The position numbers were made by a program, and so were the translations under genes. Source: Thermoflavimicrobium dichotomicum (lineage in GTDB: Bacteria; Bacillota; Bacilli; Thermoactinomycetales; Thermoactinomycetaceae). Taken from it: 64,000 nucleotides of DNA. The stretch is taken from positions 1-64,000 of the forward strand of contig NZ_FORR01000010.1 in assembly GCF_900114055.1 (NCBI RefSeq). The letters are read 5' to 3'. The notes beneath the pieces were generated by a model. That model saw only the letters and a list, made by a program, of their open reading frames with translations, had not been told where the DNA came from and ran no database searches. Numbering within the stretch: the stretch's first letter is position 1; each line of letters starts with the position of its first letter. Shown in pieces: positions 7,524 to 18,923 of the stretch.

Positions 7524-8728
7524 GTAAACAAGGAACATGGTTACCGGGGCAGACGATTGGCATTTTGGGTGGAGGCCAATTGGGGCGAATGCTCATTCTG
7601 GAAGGGCGAAAAATGGGGTATCGGTTTGTGACGTTAGATCCATCTGAAGATTGTCCGGGAAGCCAGGTAGCCGATGACCATATTGTTGGAGCCTATGATG
7701 ATCTCCATGCAGCACAGAAGCTAGCCGAGCAGGCAGATGTGATTGTATACGAGTTTGAGAACATTGACCCACAAGTGGTGCAGTATTTGGAGAGAATCAA
7801 GCCTGTTCCTCAGGGTAGTCAGCTTCTTTCCATTACACATAACCGTTTATATGAAAAGAAAGCGTTGGAGCGAGCAGGTGTGCCTGTTGCTCCTTATCGG
7901 ATTGTCCAAACAATCGAAGACTTGAATCAGGCAGTGAAAAAACTGGGAATCCCTGGCGTGTTAAAAAGCACGACAGGGGGATACGATGGCAAAGGACAAT
8001 GGATGATCCGAACATTAAAAGATGTGGAGCAGTTGCCTGCAGATATGTTTTCTGAAGAACGGCTGTATATTTTTGAGCAGTTTGTTCCCTTCATTAAAGA
8101 AGTCTCTGTTGTGGTGGCGCGCAGTACGATGGGTGAGGTTCAAGCTTTTCCGGCTGTGGTGAACCTGCATCGTCACCATATTTTGCATATGACGATTGCT
8201 CCGGGCCCATTGGAAAAAGAAGTGGCTCAAGCAGCAGAGGAACTGGCGATTCGAGTTGCCGAACAGCTGCAAGTGGTTGGTCTCATTGCTGTAGAAATGT
8301 TTTTATTGCCTGATGGCAAACTATGGGTAAACGAACTCGCGCCACGCCCACACAATTCAGGCCACTATACTTTGGATGCATGTGTGTCTTCTCAATTTGA
8401 ACAGTTTTTGCGGGCAGTATTGGGTTTGCCACTCCAATCACCCAAACTGGTTACGCCAGCGGTGATGATCAATCTTTTAGGTGAACATTGTCCAGCGTTT
8501 ATGACGAAGATGGCTCAGCTACCACCGCAGGTTAAAGTACATTGGTATGGGAAAAAAGACGCAAAGCGTGGTCGCAAGATGGGGCATGTAACCATTTTGG
8601 TTGACCGTATGGAGGAAGCTTTGACGCTTGCGGATCAGCTCGGTATTTGGCCCCCATTGACAGAAGATGAGAAACAAGCGATTATAGCTAAATGCAAACC
8701 ATTAGAAGGAGTGGAAGCAGGAAAATGA
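7520..8728 (+). CDS. purK: N5-carboxyaminoimidazole ribonucleotide synthase (ATP-grasp)
   Basis: A 402-residue ATP-grasp ligase that carboxylates AIR to N5-CAIR using ATP and bicarbonate, feeding PurE. Visible are the N-terminal [12 protein letters not shown] nucleotide-fold start, the ATP-grasp block [12 protein letters not shown] (about residues 150-161) and [14 protein letters not shown] (about 280). The ATG at 7520 overlaps the purE stop, so translation is coupled. Full length. Confidence 0.96.
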   Translation: MSKQGTWLPGQTIGILGGGQLGRMLILEGRKMGYRFVTLDPSEDCPGSQVADDHIVGAYDDLHAAQKLAEQADVIVYEFENIDPQVVQYLERIKPVPQGSQLLSITHNRLYEKKALERAGVPVAPYRIVQTIEDLNQAVKKLGIPGVLKSTTGGYDGKGQWMIRTLKDVEQLPADMFSEERLYIFEQFVPFIKEVSVVVARSTMGEVQAFPAVVNLHRHHILHMTIAPGPLEKEVAQAAEELAIRVAEQLQVVGLIAVEMFLLPDGKLWVNELAPRPHNSGHYTLDACVSSQFEQFLRAVLGLPLQSPKLVTPAVMINLLGEHCPAFMTKMAQLPPQVKVHWYGKKDAKRGRKMGHVTILVDRMEEALTLADQLGIWPPLTEDEKQAIIAKCKPLEGVEAGK

Positions 8729-10020
8729 TCGAGCGTTATACACGGCCAGAGATGGCAGCCATTTGGACAGAAGAGAATCGATTTAAAGCCTGGTTGGAGG
8801 TAGAAATCCTTGCTTGTGAAGCTTGGGCGGAATTGGGGGTCATTCCAAGAGAGGATGTAGAGTTGATCCGAAAAAATGCCCGTATCAATGTGGAGCGTAT
8901 TCATGAGATCGAACAGGATACCCGACATGATGTTGTGGCATTTACCCGTGCTGTTGCTGAGACGCTGGGCCCCGAGTCAAAATGGGTCCATTACGGTTTA
9001 ACCTCAACAGATGTTGTGGATACGGCTTTGTCTTATTTATTAAGACAAGCGAATGAAATTTTGTTAAATGATGTGGACAACTTCATCCAGATTTTGAAAC
9101 AGAAAGCACTGGAGCACAAATATACAGTGATGATGGGACGGACTCATGGGGTACATGCAGAGCCAACGACCTTTGGACTTAAAATGGCTTTGTGGTATGC
9201 CGAAATGAAACGAAACCGTGAACGTTTGGTGCAAGCGATTGAAACGGTACGTGTGGGTAAAATTTCAGGAGCTGTTGGAACGTACGCCAATATTGATCCG
9301 TTTGTCGAGAAATATGTATGTGAAAAGTTAGGATTGGAACCGGCTCCGATTTCGACCCAAACCCTGCAAAGAGACCGTCATGCAGCTTATATGTCAACCC
9401 TTGCCTTAATAGCTACCTCGCTGGAGAAGTTTGCAGTGGAAATCCGAGGGCTCCAGAAAAGTGAGACACGAGAAGTAGAAGAGGCATTCAAAAAAGGACA
9501 AAAAGGATCTTCGGCCATGCCGCATAAACGCAATCCGGTGGGTTCGGAAAATATCACTGGACTGGCACGAGTAATTCGTGGCTATATGATGTCTGCTTAT
9601 GAAAATGTACCGCTGTGGCATGAACGGGATATTTCGCATTCATCCGTCGAGCGGATTATTTTGCCGGATGCGACCATTTTGCTCAACTATATGCTGAATC
9701 GGTTTGCCAATATCGTCAAAGAATTAACGGTTCTGCCAGACAATATGAAACGAAATATGGAGCGCACCTTTGGTTTGATTTATTCCCAACGTGTACTGTT
9801 GAGCTTGATTGATAAAGGTTTAAAACGGGAAGAAGCGTATGACCGTGTGCAGCGCCTTGCCATGCAAGCATGGGAAGAGCAACGGCCATTTAAGCCATTG
9901 GTGGAAGCGGATGAAGTAATTGCAAGCATTTTAAGTCCGGAAGAAATCAATGATTGCTTTGACTATAACTATCACTTGAAGCATGTGGATACGATTTTCG
10001 CTCGCCTGGGTCTTGAATAA
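8725..10020 (+). CDS. purB: Adenylosuccinate lyase
   Basis: A 431-residue member of the fumarase/aspartase superfamily. It cleaves SAICAR to AICAR and adenylosuccinate to AMP. Key motifs are [21 protein letters not shown] with a catalytic His, and the signature [15 protein letters not shown] start at ATG 8725 ([10 protein letters not shown]), which overlaps the purK stop as ATGA and follows AGAAGGAG; an in-frame upstream ATG at 8692 would run deep into purK. The stop codon lies within the loop of a 10-bp hairpin. Confidence 0.96.
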   Translation: MIERYTRPEMAAIWTEENRFKAWLEVEILACEAWAELGVIPREDVELIRKNARINVERIHEIEQDTRHDVVAFTRAVAETLGPESKWVHYGLTSTDVVDTALSYLLRQANEILLNDVDNFIQILKQKALEHKYTVMMGRTHGVHAEPTTFGLKMALWYAEMKRNRERLVQAIETVRVGKISGAVGTYANIDPFVEKYVCEKLGLEPAPISTQTLQRDRHAAYMSTLALIATSLEKFAVEIRGLQKSETREVEEAFKKGQKGSSAMPHKRNPVGSENITGLARVIRGYMMSAYENVPLWHERDISHSSVERIILPDATILLNYMLNRFANIVKELTVLPDNMKRNMERTFGLIYSQRVLLSLIDKGLKREEAYDRVQRLAMQAWEEQRPFKPLVEADEVIASILSPEEINDCFDYNYHLKHVDTIFARLGLE

Positions 10021-10031
10021 CCCCAGGCGAG
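10001..10031 (+). other. Hairpin across the purB stop codon
   Basis: The perfect 10-bp inverted repeat CTCGCCTGGG / CCCAGGCGAG encloses the purB stop codon. No T run follows, so it is not a terminator. It may act as an mRNA processing or stability element between purB and purC. Confidence 0.6.
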
Positions 10032-10046
10032 AGAGAAAGGAGCCAA

Positions 10047-10763
10047 ATGATGGAGGAGCTTTTATACGAAGGCAAGGCCAAACAATTGTTCCAAACCGAA
10101 GATCCAAATATCTTGCGCGTCAAGTACAAGGATGACGCAACAGCTTTTAATGGAGAGAAAAAAGCACGACTGACGGGCAAAGGAGAACTGAATAACCAGA
10201 TTGCAGCCTGGTTCTTTCAGTTTTTAAAAGACAAAGGGGTTCCCAATCATTTTATTCGCATGATTTCTCCAACCGAACAGTTGGTAAAAAAAGTGGCCAT
10301 TATTCCACTTGAAGTAGTCGTACGTAATATTGTGGCTGGTTCTTTGGCGAAGCGTCTGGGATTGGAAGAGGGAACGTCATTACGTCAGCCTGTGGTCGAG
10401 TTTTACTATAAAAATGATGACCTGGGCGATCCGCTTATTAATCAGGATCATATTGCCGTTTTGGAACTGGCGAGCGAAGAACAGTTACATGAAATGAAAA
10501 CGATCGCTCTTCAAGTAAACGAATTGATTCGTGGGCAGATGGATCGTTTAGGCATTACCTTGGTTGATTTTAAATTGGAGTTTGGTATTGACGCAGAAGG
10601 CCGTGTATTGTTAGCCGATGAAATTTCACCAGATACCTGCCGTTTTTGGGATCAACGGACGAAAGAAAGATTGGATAAAGACCGTTTTCGTCGGGATTTG
10701 GGACAGGTGATTGAGGCATATGAAGAAATTTTATCACGATTAGGAGGAAAACAAGGTGTTTAA
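10047..10763 (+). CDS. purC: SAICAR synthase
   Basis: A 238-residue phosphoribosylaminoimidazole-succinocarboxamide synthase, which joins CAIR and aspartate with ATP. The start LLYEGKAKQLFQ, the block EVVVRNIVAGSLAKR and DFKLEFG...LLADEISPDTCRFW are diagnostic. Two adjacent ATGs (10047, 10050) both follow GAAAGGAG; MEELLYEG from 10050 matches the usual N-terminus at least as well. The end overlaps purS by 8 bp. Confidence 0.96.
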   Translation: MMEELLYEGKAKQLFQTEDPNILRVKYKDDATAFNGEKKARLTGKGELNNQIAAWFFQFLKDKGVPNHFIRMISPTEQLVKKVAIIPLEVVVRNIVAGSLAKRLGLEEGTSLRQPVVEFYYKNDDLGDPLINQDHIAVLELASEEQLHEMKTIALQVNELIRGQMDRLGITLVDFKLEFGIDAEGRVLLADEISPDTCRFWDQRTKERLDKDRFRRDLGQVIEAYEEILSRLGGKQGV

Positions 10764-11007
10764 AGCGACGATTTTTGTCACCTTAAAAGATAGCGTATTG
10801 GATCCACAAGGAGTGGCAGTGAAAGGTTCTCTTCATTCCCTCGGCTTTGTTCAAGTACAGGATGTTCGGATCGGAAAGAGATTGGAAGTGCTTCTGGATA
10901 GTGAAAGTCGCGAACAAGCTGAAGAACAGGTACAGGCGATGTGTGAAAAATTATTGGCAAATCCTGTGATTGAAAACTTTGCCTATGAGGTGGAGGAGGT
11001 GGCCTGA
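10756..11007 (+). CDS. purS: FGAM synthase subunit PurS
   Basis: An 83-residue PurS, the small dimeric subunit of the three-part formylglycinamidine ribonucleotide synthase (PurSQL) of Gram-positives. The sequence [18 protein letters not shown] opens the fold in the usual way, and VQDVRIGK follows. The start is GTG at 10756, with TAGGAGGAAA upstream and an overlap with the purC stop. It bridges PurQ and PurL and helps channel ammonia. Confidence 0.95.
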   Translation: MFKATIFVTLKDSVLDPQGVAVKGSLHSLGFVQVQDVRIGKRLEVLLDSESREQAEEQVQAMCEKLLANPVIENFAYEVEEVA

Positions 11008-11690
11008 TGCGGTTTGCTGTAACGGTTTTTCCAGGCTCCAACTGCGATATTGACGCCATTCATGCGATCAAAGATGTATTGGGAGAGTCAGTCACAGCAG
11101 TCTGGCATAAGGAATCGGATTTAAGCAAATATGATGCCATTATTTTGCCTGGTGGTTTTTCGTATGGGGATTATTTGCGTACAGGTGCCTTGGCCGCTCA
11201 TTCTCCGGTGATGGAAGGGGTCCGTGAGGCAGCAGAAAAAGGAAAGTTGGTCATCGGCATTTGCAACGGGTTCCAAATTTTGCTGGAAACGGGACTCTTG
11301 CCAGGGGCCATGCGTAAAAATGATCATTTGCAATTTCGCTGCAGTATCCCAACCCTACGTGTGGAAAATAACGAAACTCCTTTCACCTTGCAGTATCGAG
11401 AAGGTGAATTGATTCAAATTCCGATTGCGCATATGGAAGGTAATTATTATTGCGATGAAGTCACCTTGGCGGAGTTAAAGCGTAACAAGCAGATTATTTT
11501 CCGCTATGCAGGTGAAAATCCCAATGGTTCAATCGATGATATCGCTGGTATCTGCAACCGAAATCGAAATGTACTGGGAATGATGCCTCATCCAGAACGG
11601 GCCGTCTGTGATTGGATGGGTTCGTCGGATGGCATGAAATTGTTTACTTCAATGCTTCAGTATTGGAAGGAGAATTACGGTGCAGCTTAA
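11007..11690 (+). CDS. purQ: FGAM synthase glutaminase subunit PurQ
   Basis: A 227-residue class I glutamine amidotransferase that supplies ammonia to PurL. The catalytic Cys lies in GICNGFQIL, with the His/Glu of the triad in MMPHPERAV. The N-terminus [15 protein letters not shown] and [13 protein letters not shown] are typical. The ATG at 11007 shares a base with the purS stop codon (TGATG). Confidence 0.96.
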   Translation: MRFAVTVFPGSNCDIDAIHAIKDVLGESVTAVWHKESDLSKYDAIILPGGFSYGDYLRTGALAAHSPVMEGVREAAEKGKLVIGICNGFQILLETGLLPGAMRKNDHLQFRCSIPTLRVENNETPFTLQYREGELIQIPIAHMEGNYYCDEVTLAELKRNKQIIFRYAGENPNGSIDDIAGICNRNRNVLGMMPHPERAVCDWMGSSDGMKLFTSMLQYWKENYGAA

Positions 11691-13950
11691 ACAATTGGTA
11701 AAAAGCTTACCTCATGAACCAACCCCGGAAAAGATTCGTGATCAGGCATTATATAAAGAGTTGGGCTTGCGTGAAGAAGAGTATGGGCATATTGTCAGAC
11801 ATCTTGGTCGTCTTCCGAACTGGACGGAAGTAGGCATTTATAGTGTGATGTGGTCCGAACATTGCAGTTATAAGCACTCCAAAGCCTTGTTAAGAAAATT
11901 TCCAACCCAAGGCCCCCGTGTTTTGCAAGGACCGGGTGAAGGTGCTGGTGTCATCGACATCGGCGATCATCTAGCAGTGGTCTTTAAAATCGAAAGCCAT
12001 AACCATCCATCCGCCATCGAGCCATTCCAGGGAGCTGCTACTGGAGTAGGTGGAATTATCCGTGATGTCTTTTCAATGGGGGCAAGACCCGTTGCTCTGC
12101 TAAATTCACTGCGTTTTGGTGAACTAACCTCTCCTCGTGTCCGTTATCTGTTTGAACATGTAGTCGCAGGCATTGCCCACTATGGAAACTGTATCGGAAT
12201 TCCGACAGTTGGTGGCGAAGTGGTGTTTGATCCAGCCTATGATGGAAACCCGCTGGTCAATGCCATGTGTGTCGGGATTTTGGAACATGACAAATTGCAA
12301 AAAGGGATTGCAAAAGGTGTCGGTAACCCTGTCATTTATGTAGGTGCAAGTACGGGACGCGATGGAATTCATGGTGCCACTTTTGCTTCGGAAGAACTGA
12401 ATGAAGCATCAGAAGAAAAACGGCCTGCTGTACAAGTGGGAGATCCCTTTATGGAGAAGTTGCTGTTGGAAGCTTGTATGGAAATGGTAGATCAAGGGCT
12501 TCTGCTTGGGATTCAAGATATGGGTGCCGCTGGTTTAACCTGCTCCAGTGCTGAAATGGCAGCCAAGGGAGAACATGGCATGGAGCTCAATCTGGATCTG
12601 GTTCCACAGAGGGAAAAAGGGATGACACCTTATGAGATTATGTTATCTGAATCCCAAGAGCGGATGCTACTTGTCGTTGAAAAAGGAATGGAAGAAAAAG
12701 TAAAAGCCATTTGTGACAAGTGGGGATTGCAATCCGCTGTGATTGGACATGTCACAGGCGATCAGCGTTACCGTTTGTACTTCCAAGGAGAACTGGTTGC
12801 AGATATCCCTGTCAAAACTTTGGTTGATGATGCACCATGCTATGCTCCTGAACAAAAAGTACCGGATTATTATAGGGAAAATGAAACGATTTGTCCAGTC
12901 GAACAGGTAAAGGATGTTGACCCGCAAGAAGCGCTTCTCCAAGTGGTTTCATCCGTCAATATGGCTAGTAAGCGCTGGGTCTATCAGCAGTATGACCATA
13001 TGATTCGGACCAGTACGGCTGTACGTCCTGGCTCAGATGCAGCTGTCATCGTGATTCGGGGAACCGATAAAGCCTTGGCGATGAGTACGGATGGCAATGG
13101 GCGTTATGTTTATCTGGATCCCGAGCAAGGTGGGCGAATTGCTGTAGCCGAAGCCGCCCGCAATGTTGTATGTGCTGGAGCTGAACCTCTTGGATTAACA
13201 GACTGTCTGAACTTTGGCAATCCAGAAAAGCCGGAGGTATACTGGCAGTTCGCACAAGCCATTGAAGGCATGAGTGCGGCTTGTCGTGAGCTGGAAACCC
13301 CAGTCGTGGGTGGGAATGTCAGCTTGTACAACGAGACCAAAGGCCAAGCGATTTACCCAACTCCGATCGTTGGGATGGTGGGCTTGATCGAAAAAAGAGA
13401 GCATATTACGACACAAGCATTTAAAGCACCTGGTGATGTGATTCTGTTATTGGGTGAAACAGATGCAGAACTTGGTGGAAGTGAACTCCAATATTTGGTT
13501 ACCGGAAAAATCAGTGGCCGGCCACCCCGTCTCGACCTGGAGAAAGAACGGAATGTACAGCAAACGGTATTACGTGCGATTCGGAGCGGTTGGGTGCGTT
13601 CAGCACATGACTTGGCTGAAGGTGGATTGGCACTCGCTTTGGCGGAATCTTGTATTGATGGAAAATTGGGAGCCCATGTTTCATTGGAAACCGACTTGGC
13701 TCCAGTTGTACATCTGTTTAGTGAAAGCCAGTCTCGCATTTTATTAACCGTATCCAAAGAAAATGTAGATCATGTTCGGACATTGGCTGAAGAAAATGGT
13801 GTGGCTTGTACCGTATTGGGGGAAGTAACCGATCATCCAGAGCTCACCATTCAGGTAAATGGACAGGTGGTCATCCATCAACCCATAGCGAAATTGACGC
13901 AACGATGGGAGGAGGCGATTCCATGCGCGATGAGTCCATCTTCGATCTAG
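11680..13950 (+). CDS. purL: FGAM synthase large subunit PurL
   Basis: A 756-residue small-type PurL, the ATP-dependent synthase that amidates FGAR to FGAM with ammonia from PurQ. It contains two AIRS-type halves; landmarks are [34 protein letters not shown] and the second-half [14 protein letters not shown]. The start is GTG at 11680 behind GGAAGGAG, overlapping purQ by 11 bp. The C-terminal end overlaps purF by 28 bp. Confidence 0.96.
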   Translation: MQLKQLVKSLPHEPTPEKIRDQALYKELGLREEEYGHIVRHLGRLPNWTEVGIYSVMWSEHCSYKHSKALLRKFPTQGPRVLQGPGEGAGVIDIGDHLAVVFKIESHNHPSAIEPFQGAATGVGGIIRDVFSMGARPVALLNSLRFGELTSPRVRYLFEHVVAGIAHYGNCIGIPTVGGEVVFDPAYDGNPLVNAMCVGILEHDKLQKGIAKGVGNPVIYVGASTGRDGIHGATFASEELNEASEEKRPAVQVGDPFMEKLLLEACMEMVDQGLLLGIQDMGAAGLTCSSAEMAAKGEHGMELNLDLVPQREKGMTPYEIMLSESQERMLLVVEKGMEEKVKAICDKWGLQSAVIGHVTGDQRYRLYFQGELVADIPVKTLVDDAPCYAPEQKVPDYYRENETICPVEQVKDVDPQEALLQVVSSVNMASKRWVYQQYDHMIRTSTAVRPGSDAAVIVIRGTDKALAMSTDGNGRYVYLDPEQGGRIAVAEAARNVVCAGAEPLGLTDCLNFGNPEKPEVYWQFAQAIEGMSAACRELETPVVGGNVSLYNETKGQAIYPTPIVGMVGLIEKREHITTQAFKAPGDVILLLGETDAELGGSELQYLVTGKISGRPPRLDLEKERNVQQTVLRAIRSGWVRSAHDLAEGGLALALAESCIDGKLGAHVSLETDLAPVVHLFSESQSRILLTVSKENVDHVRTLAEENGVACTVLGEVTDHPELTIQVNGQVVIHQPIAKLTQRWEEAIPCAMSPSSI

Positions 13951-15356
13951 ACAAATTAAATGAGGAATGCGGTGTATTTGCGATTTTTGGTCATCCAGAT
14001 GCGGCGCGTTTAACATATTATGGACTTCATGCACTTCAACACCGCGGACAAGAAAGTGCTGGAATCGTCGCCTCTGATGGAAAGAAGTTTTGTGTCCATC
14101 GAGGTACGGGGCTGGTCACAGAAGTTTTCCAGAATGAGACGATTGACAAGCTCAAAGGACATGTAGCCATTGGGCATGTACGTTATTCGACCACAGGCGG
14201 AACGGGGCTAGTGAATGCTCAGCCCCTCGTCTTTAACTATGCCAATGGAGAATTGGCTGTTGCGACCAATGGGAATTTGGTAAATGGACAGCGATTGCGT
14301 CGAGAACTGGAAGAATCGGGTTCCATTTTGCAGACTTCCACGGATACAGAAGTGATCGCTCACTTTATCGCGCGTTCACAAAAAGAAACATTGGTCGAGA
14401 AAGTGAAAGAGGCGTTAAGCTATGTAATTGGAGCTTATGCGTTATTGATTTTAACGAATGATGAATTGATCGTTGCCTTGGATCCCCATAGTCTGCGGCC
14501 CTTTTCGATGGCTCTGTTGGGTGATGCATATGTTTTTTCCTCGGAAACGTGCGCATTTGATGTCATCGGTGCTGAGTTTTTACGGGAGATCGAGCCGGGA
14601 GAAATGCTGATTTTAAATCGAGATGGAATCAAATCCATTCGTTTTACCCAGCCACAACCAAAAGCGATTTGTTCATTTGAATATATTTACTTTGCACGTC
14701 CAGACAGTGATATCAGCGGGATCAATGTGCATGCCGCCCGCAAACGCTTAGGTCGTAAGTTGTTTGAAGAAGCCCCCATTGAAGCGGATGTAGTGACAGG
14801 AGTACCAGACTCCAGCATTTCAGCTGCAATCGGTTTTGCTGAAGCAGCCCACATTCCCTATGAGCTTGGGCTCATTAAAAATCGCTATGTGGGTCGAACC
14901 TTTATTCAGCCAACACAAGAGCTGCGTGAACAAGGCGTTAAAATGAAACTGAGTGCTGTACGAAAAGTGGTAGAAGGCAAGCGAGTGGTCATGGTAGATG
15001 ATTCCATTGTACGAGGTACCACAAGCCGCAAAATCGTCAATCTGCTCAGGGAAGCAGGCGCGATCGAAGTTCATGTGCGAATCAGCTCTCCACCCGTAAT
15101 CAATCCCTGTTATTATGGGATCGATACAGCGGATCGAAAAGAGTTGATTGCTGCTACGCATAAAGTCGAAGAAATTCGTCAAGCGATTAACGCAGACAGT
15201 CTGGCGTTTTTAAGTGTGGAAGGAATGTTGGAGGCGATTGGCCGTCCAGTCGGGGATAAAAATAGAGGACATTGTCTTGCTTGCTTTACGGGAGAGTATC
15301 CAACCGTAATCGAATCGGAACATGAGTACGTTAAGGTTCTGGAGGGAAAACGATGA
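13923..15356 (+). CDS. purF: Amidophosphoribosyltransferase (glutamine PRPP amidotransferase)
   Basis: This enzyme catalyses the first committed step, PRPP plus glutamine to phosphoribosylamine. I start at ATG 13923 behind GGGAGGAGG, giving 477 residues; an open frame reaching further upstream is inside purL. The N-terminal 15 residues end in NEE before Cys16 ([10 protein letters not shown]), matching the propeptide that is cleaved to expose the catalytic cysteine in the Bacillus-type enzyme. The PRPP loop [13 protein letters not shown] is clear, and C-terminal cysteines ([11 protein letters not shown]) fit the [4Fe-4S]-containing class. Confidence 0.95.
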   Translation: MRDESIFDLDKLNEECGVFAIFGHPDAARLTYYGLHALQHRGQESAGIVASDGKKFCVHRGTGLVTEVFQNETIDKLKGHVAIGHVRYSTTGGTGLVNAQPLVFNYANGELAVATNGNLVNGQRLRRELEESGSILQTSTDTEVIAHFIARSQKETLVEKVKEALSYVIGAYALLILTNDELIVALDPHSLRPFSMALLGDAYVFSSETCAFDVIGAEFLREIEPGEMLILNRDGIKSIRFTQPQPKAICSFEYIYFARPDSDISGINVHAARKRLGRKLFEEAPIEADVVTGVPDSSISAAIGFAEAAHIPYELGLIKNRYVGRTFIQPTQELREQGVKMKLSAVRKVVEGKRVVMVDDSIVRGTTSRKIVNLLREAGAIEVHVRISSPPVINPCYYGIDTADRKELIAATHKVEEIRQAINADSLAFLSVEGMLEAIGRPVGDKNRGHCLACFTGEYPTVIESEHEYVKVLEGKR

Positions 15357-16390
15357 GTCAAGCCTATAAAGATGCTGGAGTCGATATTGACGCAGGAAAT
15401 GAAGCCGTTGAACGAATTCGGGCACATGTTCAGCGTACCTATCGTTCCGAAGTGATGGGAGAGCTAGGCGGTTTTGGCGGACTGTTTGCGCTCAAGAATT
15501 ATCGTCAACCCATTTTGGTTTCCGCTACGGATGGAGTTGGAACAAAGCTGAAAGTCGCATTTGCCCTCAATCGACATGACACGATTGGGATTGACTGTGT
15601 GGCCATGTGTGTCAACGATATTGTTGTTCAGGGAGCTGAACCGCTCTTTTTCCTCGACTATCTGGCAACTGGGAAATTACAGCCTGAACAAGTCGAGATG
15701 ATTGTGAAAGGTGTAGCAGATGGATGTGAACAGGCAGGCTGTGCGCTGATTGGCGGCGAAACTGCAGAAATGCCAGGAATGTATGCTGCTGGAGAATATG
15801 ATATTGCCGGTTTTTGTGTAGGGGTTGTTGAACGGGAACATCTTTTGCCAAGTGCAACCATTGAAGAAGGGGATGTATTGATCGGACTGGCTTCCAATGG
15901 CTTGCACAGCAACGGTTTTTCTTTGGCGAGAAAAGTATTGCTGGATGATCGAACCAGCGATTGGGATGAAAAAGTGCCGGGCAGCGAGCAAACATTGGCT
16001 GAAGCGTTGCTCATGCCGACACGTATTTATGTACGGCCTTTTCTGGAGTTAATGAAACGGTTTACGGTTAAAGGAGGAGCCCATATCACTGGGGGAGGCC
16101 TTGTTGAAAATGTACCTCGCATGCTCCCGCAAGGACTGCAGGCCGAAATCGATCCAACGGTATGGGAAATACCTGCGATATTCCGCTGGATTGCTGAACT
16201 GGGGAGAATTCCTGCAGCTGATATGTATCGTACCTTTAACATGGGAATTGGTATGGTCCTGATTGTACCAAAGAGTGAAGCGGATGAAGTGGTGAAAGCG
16301 GCAACGGAAATGGGAGAAACAGCTTATATCATTGGCCAGGTTCGGGCGGGAACGAAGCGTTTTGTTTGGACAGGAGGCGAATGGGAGTGA
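15353..16390 (+). CDS. purM: Phosphoribosylformylglycinamidine cyclo-ligase (AIR synthase)
   Basis: A 345-residue ATP-dependent cyclase that forms AIR from FGAM. The sequence opens [18 protein letters not shown], with [18 protein letters not shown] and [11 protein letters not shown] all intact. The ATG overlaps the purF stop (ATGA). Full length for the family. Confidence 0.96.
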   Translation: MSQAYKDAGVDIDAGNEAVERIRAHVQRTYRSEVMGELGGFGGLFALKNYRQPILVSATDGVGTKLKVAFALNRHDTIGIDCVAMCVNDIVVQGAEPLFFLDYLATGKLQPEQVEMIVKGVADGCEQAGCALIGGETAEMPGMYAAGEYDIAGFCVGVVEREHLLPSATIEEGDVLIGLASNGLHSNGFSLARKVLLDDRTSDWDEKVPGSEQTLAEALLMPTRIYVRPFLELMKRFTVKGGAHITGGGLVENVPRMLPQGLQAEIDPTVWEIPAIFRWIAELGRIPAADMYRTFNMGIGMVLIVPKSEADEVVKAATEMGETAYIIGQVRAGTKRFVWTGGEWE

Positions 16391-17007
16391 GTATTGCCGT
16401 ATTCGCCTCAGGAAGTGGCAGTAACTTTCAAAGCCTGGTCGAAACAGCCAGACGTGAGCAGTGGCCGATGGACATCTCTTTACTTATTTGTGACAAACCA
16501 GGGGCAAAAGTGCTTGAACGGGCGAAAAACCTCGAGGTACCGGCCTATCCTTTTAACCCTAAATCATACCCCTCAAAAGCGGATTATGAGCGTGAAGTGC
16601 TTGCCTTATTGGAGCAGTATCAGATCCAATGGATTGTACTGGCAGGGTATATGCGTTTGATCGGGCCTACGCTGCTTCAGGCTTATGGTGGGAGAATTGT
16701 GAATATCCATCCTTCCTTGTTACCGGCTTTTCCGGGGAAAAATGCAATTGAGCAAGCTTTTCATTATCCAGTGAAGGTATCAGGAGTCACTGTACATTTT
16801 GTGGATGAAGGAATGGATACAGGCCCCATCATTGCCCAAGTACCTGTGGAAATTGCTGAAGAAGATACAATTGGAACATTTACACAAAAAATTCAACAAG
16901 TGGAACATTGGCTTTATCCCAAGGTGGTTTATGATTTAATCATTGGAAAGGTAACTTCTCCAGTATCGTTATGTTCTGCTAAACGCGACAAGGAGGGAGT
17001 AAGATGA
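16381..17007 (+). CDS. purN: Phosphoribosylglycinamide formyltransferase
   Basis: A protein of about 208 residues that uses 10-formyl-THF to formylate GAR. The N-terminal phosphate loop [12 protein letters not shown], the catalytic block [19 protein letters not shown] and [17 protein letters not shown] are present. The start is uncertain: ATG at 16381 lies only 3 nt after GGAGG, while GTG at 16387 lies 9 nt after it and overlaps the purM stop as GTGA, so GTG may be the true start. Confidence 0.94.
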   Translation: MGVSIAVFASGSGSNFQSLVETARREQWPMDISLLICDKPGAKVLERAKNLEVPAYPFNPKSYPSKADYEREVLALLEQYQIQWIVLAGYMRLIGPTLLQAYGGRIVNIHPSLLPAFPGKNAIEQAFHYPVKVSGVTVHFVDEGMDTGPIIAQVPVEIAEEDTIGTFTQKIQQVEHWLYPKVVYDLIIGKVTSPVSLCSAKRDKEGVR

Positions 17008-18545
17008 GTCAGATTCGTCGGGCGTTAATCAGTGTTTCGGACAAAACAGGGGTAGTGGCATTTGCGAAAAAACTGGCAGAGCAACAGATTGAAATCATCT
17101 CCACTGGAGGAACTTATCGTGTCTTGCAAGAAGCAGGGATCCCTGTGAAGGGGATTTCTGAGGTGACTCAGTTTCCAGAAATCATGGATGGACGTGTCAA
17201 AACGCTCCATCCGAAAGTACATGGAGGGCTCCTGGCGATTAGGGATTTGGAGACCCATCGTCAGCAGATGGAGGAAAATGGAATTGAGCCGATTGATCTG
17301 GTTGTGGTCAATCTTTATCCATTCCAGCAAACGATTGCCAAACCGGACGTTACCTTTGCCGAAGCGATTGAGAATATTGATATTGGTGGCCCTTCCATGG
17401 TTCGGTCTGCAGCGAAAAATCATCGTTATGTAACAGTAGTTGTGGATCCCAGCGACTATGACACTGTGGCAGAGCAGATCGCTCAAGAAGGAAATACTGA
17501 TGAAGAGACACGGGCTCGACTGGCAGCCAAAGCCTTTGGTCATACAGCGGCATATGATGCACTGATTGCGCAATATCTCCATGAACGGATTAGCGTTCGT
17601 TTCCCTGAGCAATTGACACTCACTTTTGAAAAAGTAAGTGCACTGCGGTACGGAGAAAATCCTCACCAGCAGGCGGCGTTTTATCGTGAACCGTTAGCAA
17701 AAGCGGGGCAAATCACCTCAGCCAAACAATTGCATGGAAAAGAGTTGTCTTACAACAATATCAATGATGCAAATGCTGCCCTGGAGATTGTCTCTGAGTT
17801 CACAGAACCAACCGTAGTGGCTGTCAAGCATATGAATCCTTGCGGTGTCGGGACAGGTCACACCCTGGATGATGCTTTCCAAAAAGCGTATGATGCAGAT
17901 CCTGTTTCGATCTTTGGCGGTATTATCGCCTGCAACCGCCCAGTCGAAGGAACGGTAGCCCAAAAGATGAAAGAAATATTCCTGGAAATCATTATCGCCC
18001 CAAGCTTTACGGAAGAGGCCTTAGAAATCTTGAAACAGAAAAAGAATTTGCGTTTACTCCAATTGGAAACATTGGCTGATCCGAACAAGGGATTGAAGTT
18101 CCAATCGGTTGGAGGAGGTTTGCTGGTTCAAGAGACAGATGTACACCAGATTCGTTTGGAAGATTGTCAGGTGGTAACGGATCGGGAGCCGACTCCAGCT
18201 GAATGGGAACAGCTTCTATTTGCCTGGAAAGTTGTGAAACACGTGAAATCCAATGCGATTGTACTGGCTAAAGATTCCCGTACGGTCGGAGTAGGTGCTG
18301 GGCAAATGAATCGTGTGGGAGCGGCTAAAATCGCCATTGAGCAAGCAGGAGAAGCAGCCAAGGGGGCTGTCTTGGCATCGGATGCTTTCTTCCCGATGAG
18401 AGATACGGTAGAAGCAGCAGCAGCGGCTGGGATTACAGCGATTATTCAGCCAGGCGGATCGATTCGAGATGCCGAGTCCATAGAAGAAGCCAACAAGCAT
18501 GGAATTGCCATGGTGTTTACGGGCGTTCGACATTTCAAACATTAA
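17004..18545 (+). CDS. purH: Bifunctional AICAR transformylase/IMP cyclohydrolase
   Basis: A 513-residue two-domain enzyme for the last two steps to IMP. The N-terminal cyclohydrolase (MGS-like) domain shows [15 protein letters not shown] and [14 protein letters not shown]. The C-terminal transformylase has [14 protein letters not shown] and KHMNPCGVG. The ATG at 17004 overlaps the purN stop (ATGA). Confidence 0.96.
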   Translation: MSQIRRALISVSDKTGVVAFAKKLAEQQIEIISTGGTYRVLQEAGIPVKGISEVTQFPEIMDGRVKTLHPKVHGGLLAIRDLETHRQQMEENGIEPIDLVVVNLYPFQQTIAKPDVTFAEAIENIDIGGPSMVRSAAKNHRYVTVVVDPSDYDTVAEQIAQEGNTDEETRARLAAKAFGHTAAYDALIAQYLHERISVRFPEQLTLTFEKVSALRYGENPHQQAAFYREPLAKAGQITSAKQLHGKELSYNNINDANAALEIVSEFTEPTVVAVKHMNPCGVGTGHTLDDAFQKAYDADPVSIFGGIIACNRPVEGTVAQKMKEIFLEIIIAPSFTEEALEILKQKKNLRLLQLETLADPNKGLKFQSVGGGLLVQETDVHQIRLEDCQVVTDREPTPAEWEQLLFAWKVVKHVKSNAIVLAKDSRTVGVGAGQMNRVGAAKIAIEQAGEAAKGAVLASDAFFPMRDTVEAAAAAGITAIIQPGGSIRDAESIEEANKHGIAMVFTGVRHFKH

Positions 18546-18614
18546 ACCATGGCTGTATCAGGTTCACTTCTTTCAGCGTATACTAGTAAAAAGCTCGAAG
18601 GGAGTGAACCCCTT

Positions 18615-18887
18615 ATGTTACGTTGGGCTATTATATGGATTATCGGTGCGATTGCACTGACTGGCATTTTTCAATATGTTATTTCGGGCTGGGATTTAGC
18701 CCTTTGGCAATACAATATTCGCATGGTTGCAGGCGGCTTTTTTCTCATTGCCTTTATTGTTGGTGGTGTACTGACAACAGATCAGGCTTATCGCCAAAAA
18801 AAGCGCTCCTATTACCGTGAAGACTGGTCACTGATTTGTATACTGGTCACCATTGCCTTATTTGGCATCAGTTATTTTTTATCTTAA
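18615..18887 (+). CDS. Small three-helix membrane protein inside the pur operon
   Basis: A 90-residue protein from ATG 18615 (MLRWAIIWIIGAIALTG) with AAGGGAG about 13 nt upstream; a longer frame from 18549 lacks a binding site. Three hydrophobic stretches (about residues 4-23, 35-56, 70-88) are separated by a basic loop RQKKRSYYRED. I do not recognise a characterised family; it may be a small DUF of Bacillales. It is inserted between purH and purD without its own promoter or terminator, so it should be co-transcribed and purine-regulated. The function is unknown; membrane delivery or transport linked to nucleotides is only a guess. Confidence 0.7.
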   Translation: MLRWAIIWIIGAIALTGIFQYVISGWDLALWQYNIRMVAGGFFLIAFIVGGVLTTDQAYRQKKRSYYREDWSLICILVTIALFGISYFLS

Positions 18888-18923
18888 TGGATCAGGACAA
18901 GCTTGATTGGGGAGGAGAAACCA

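Noticed and set aside
13353-13757. 134-codon antisense frame in purL
   Set aside because: Composition mirrors the purL codons; no start signals.
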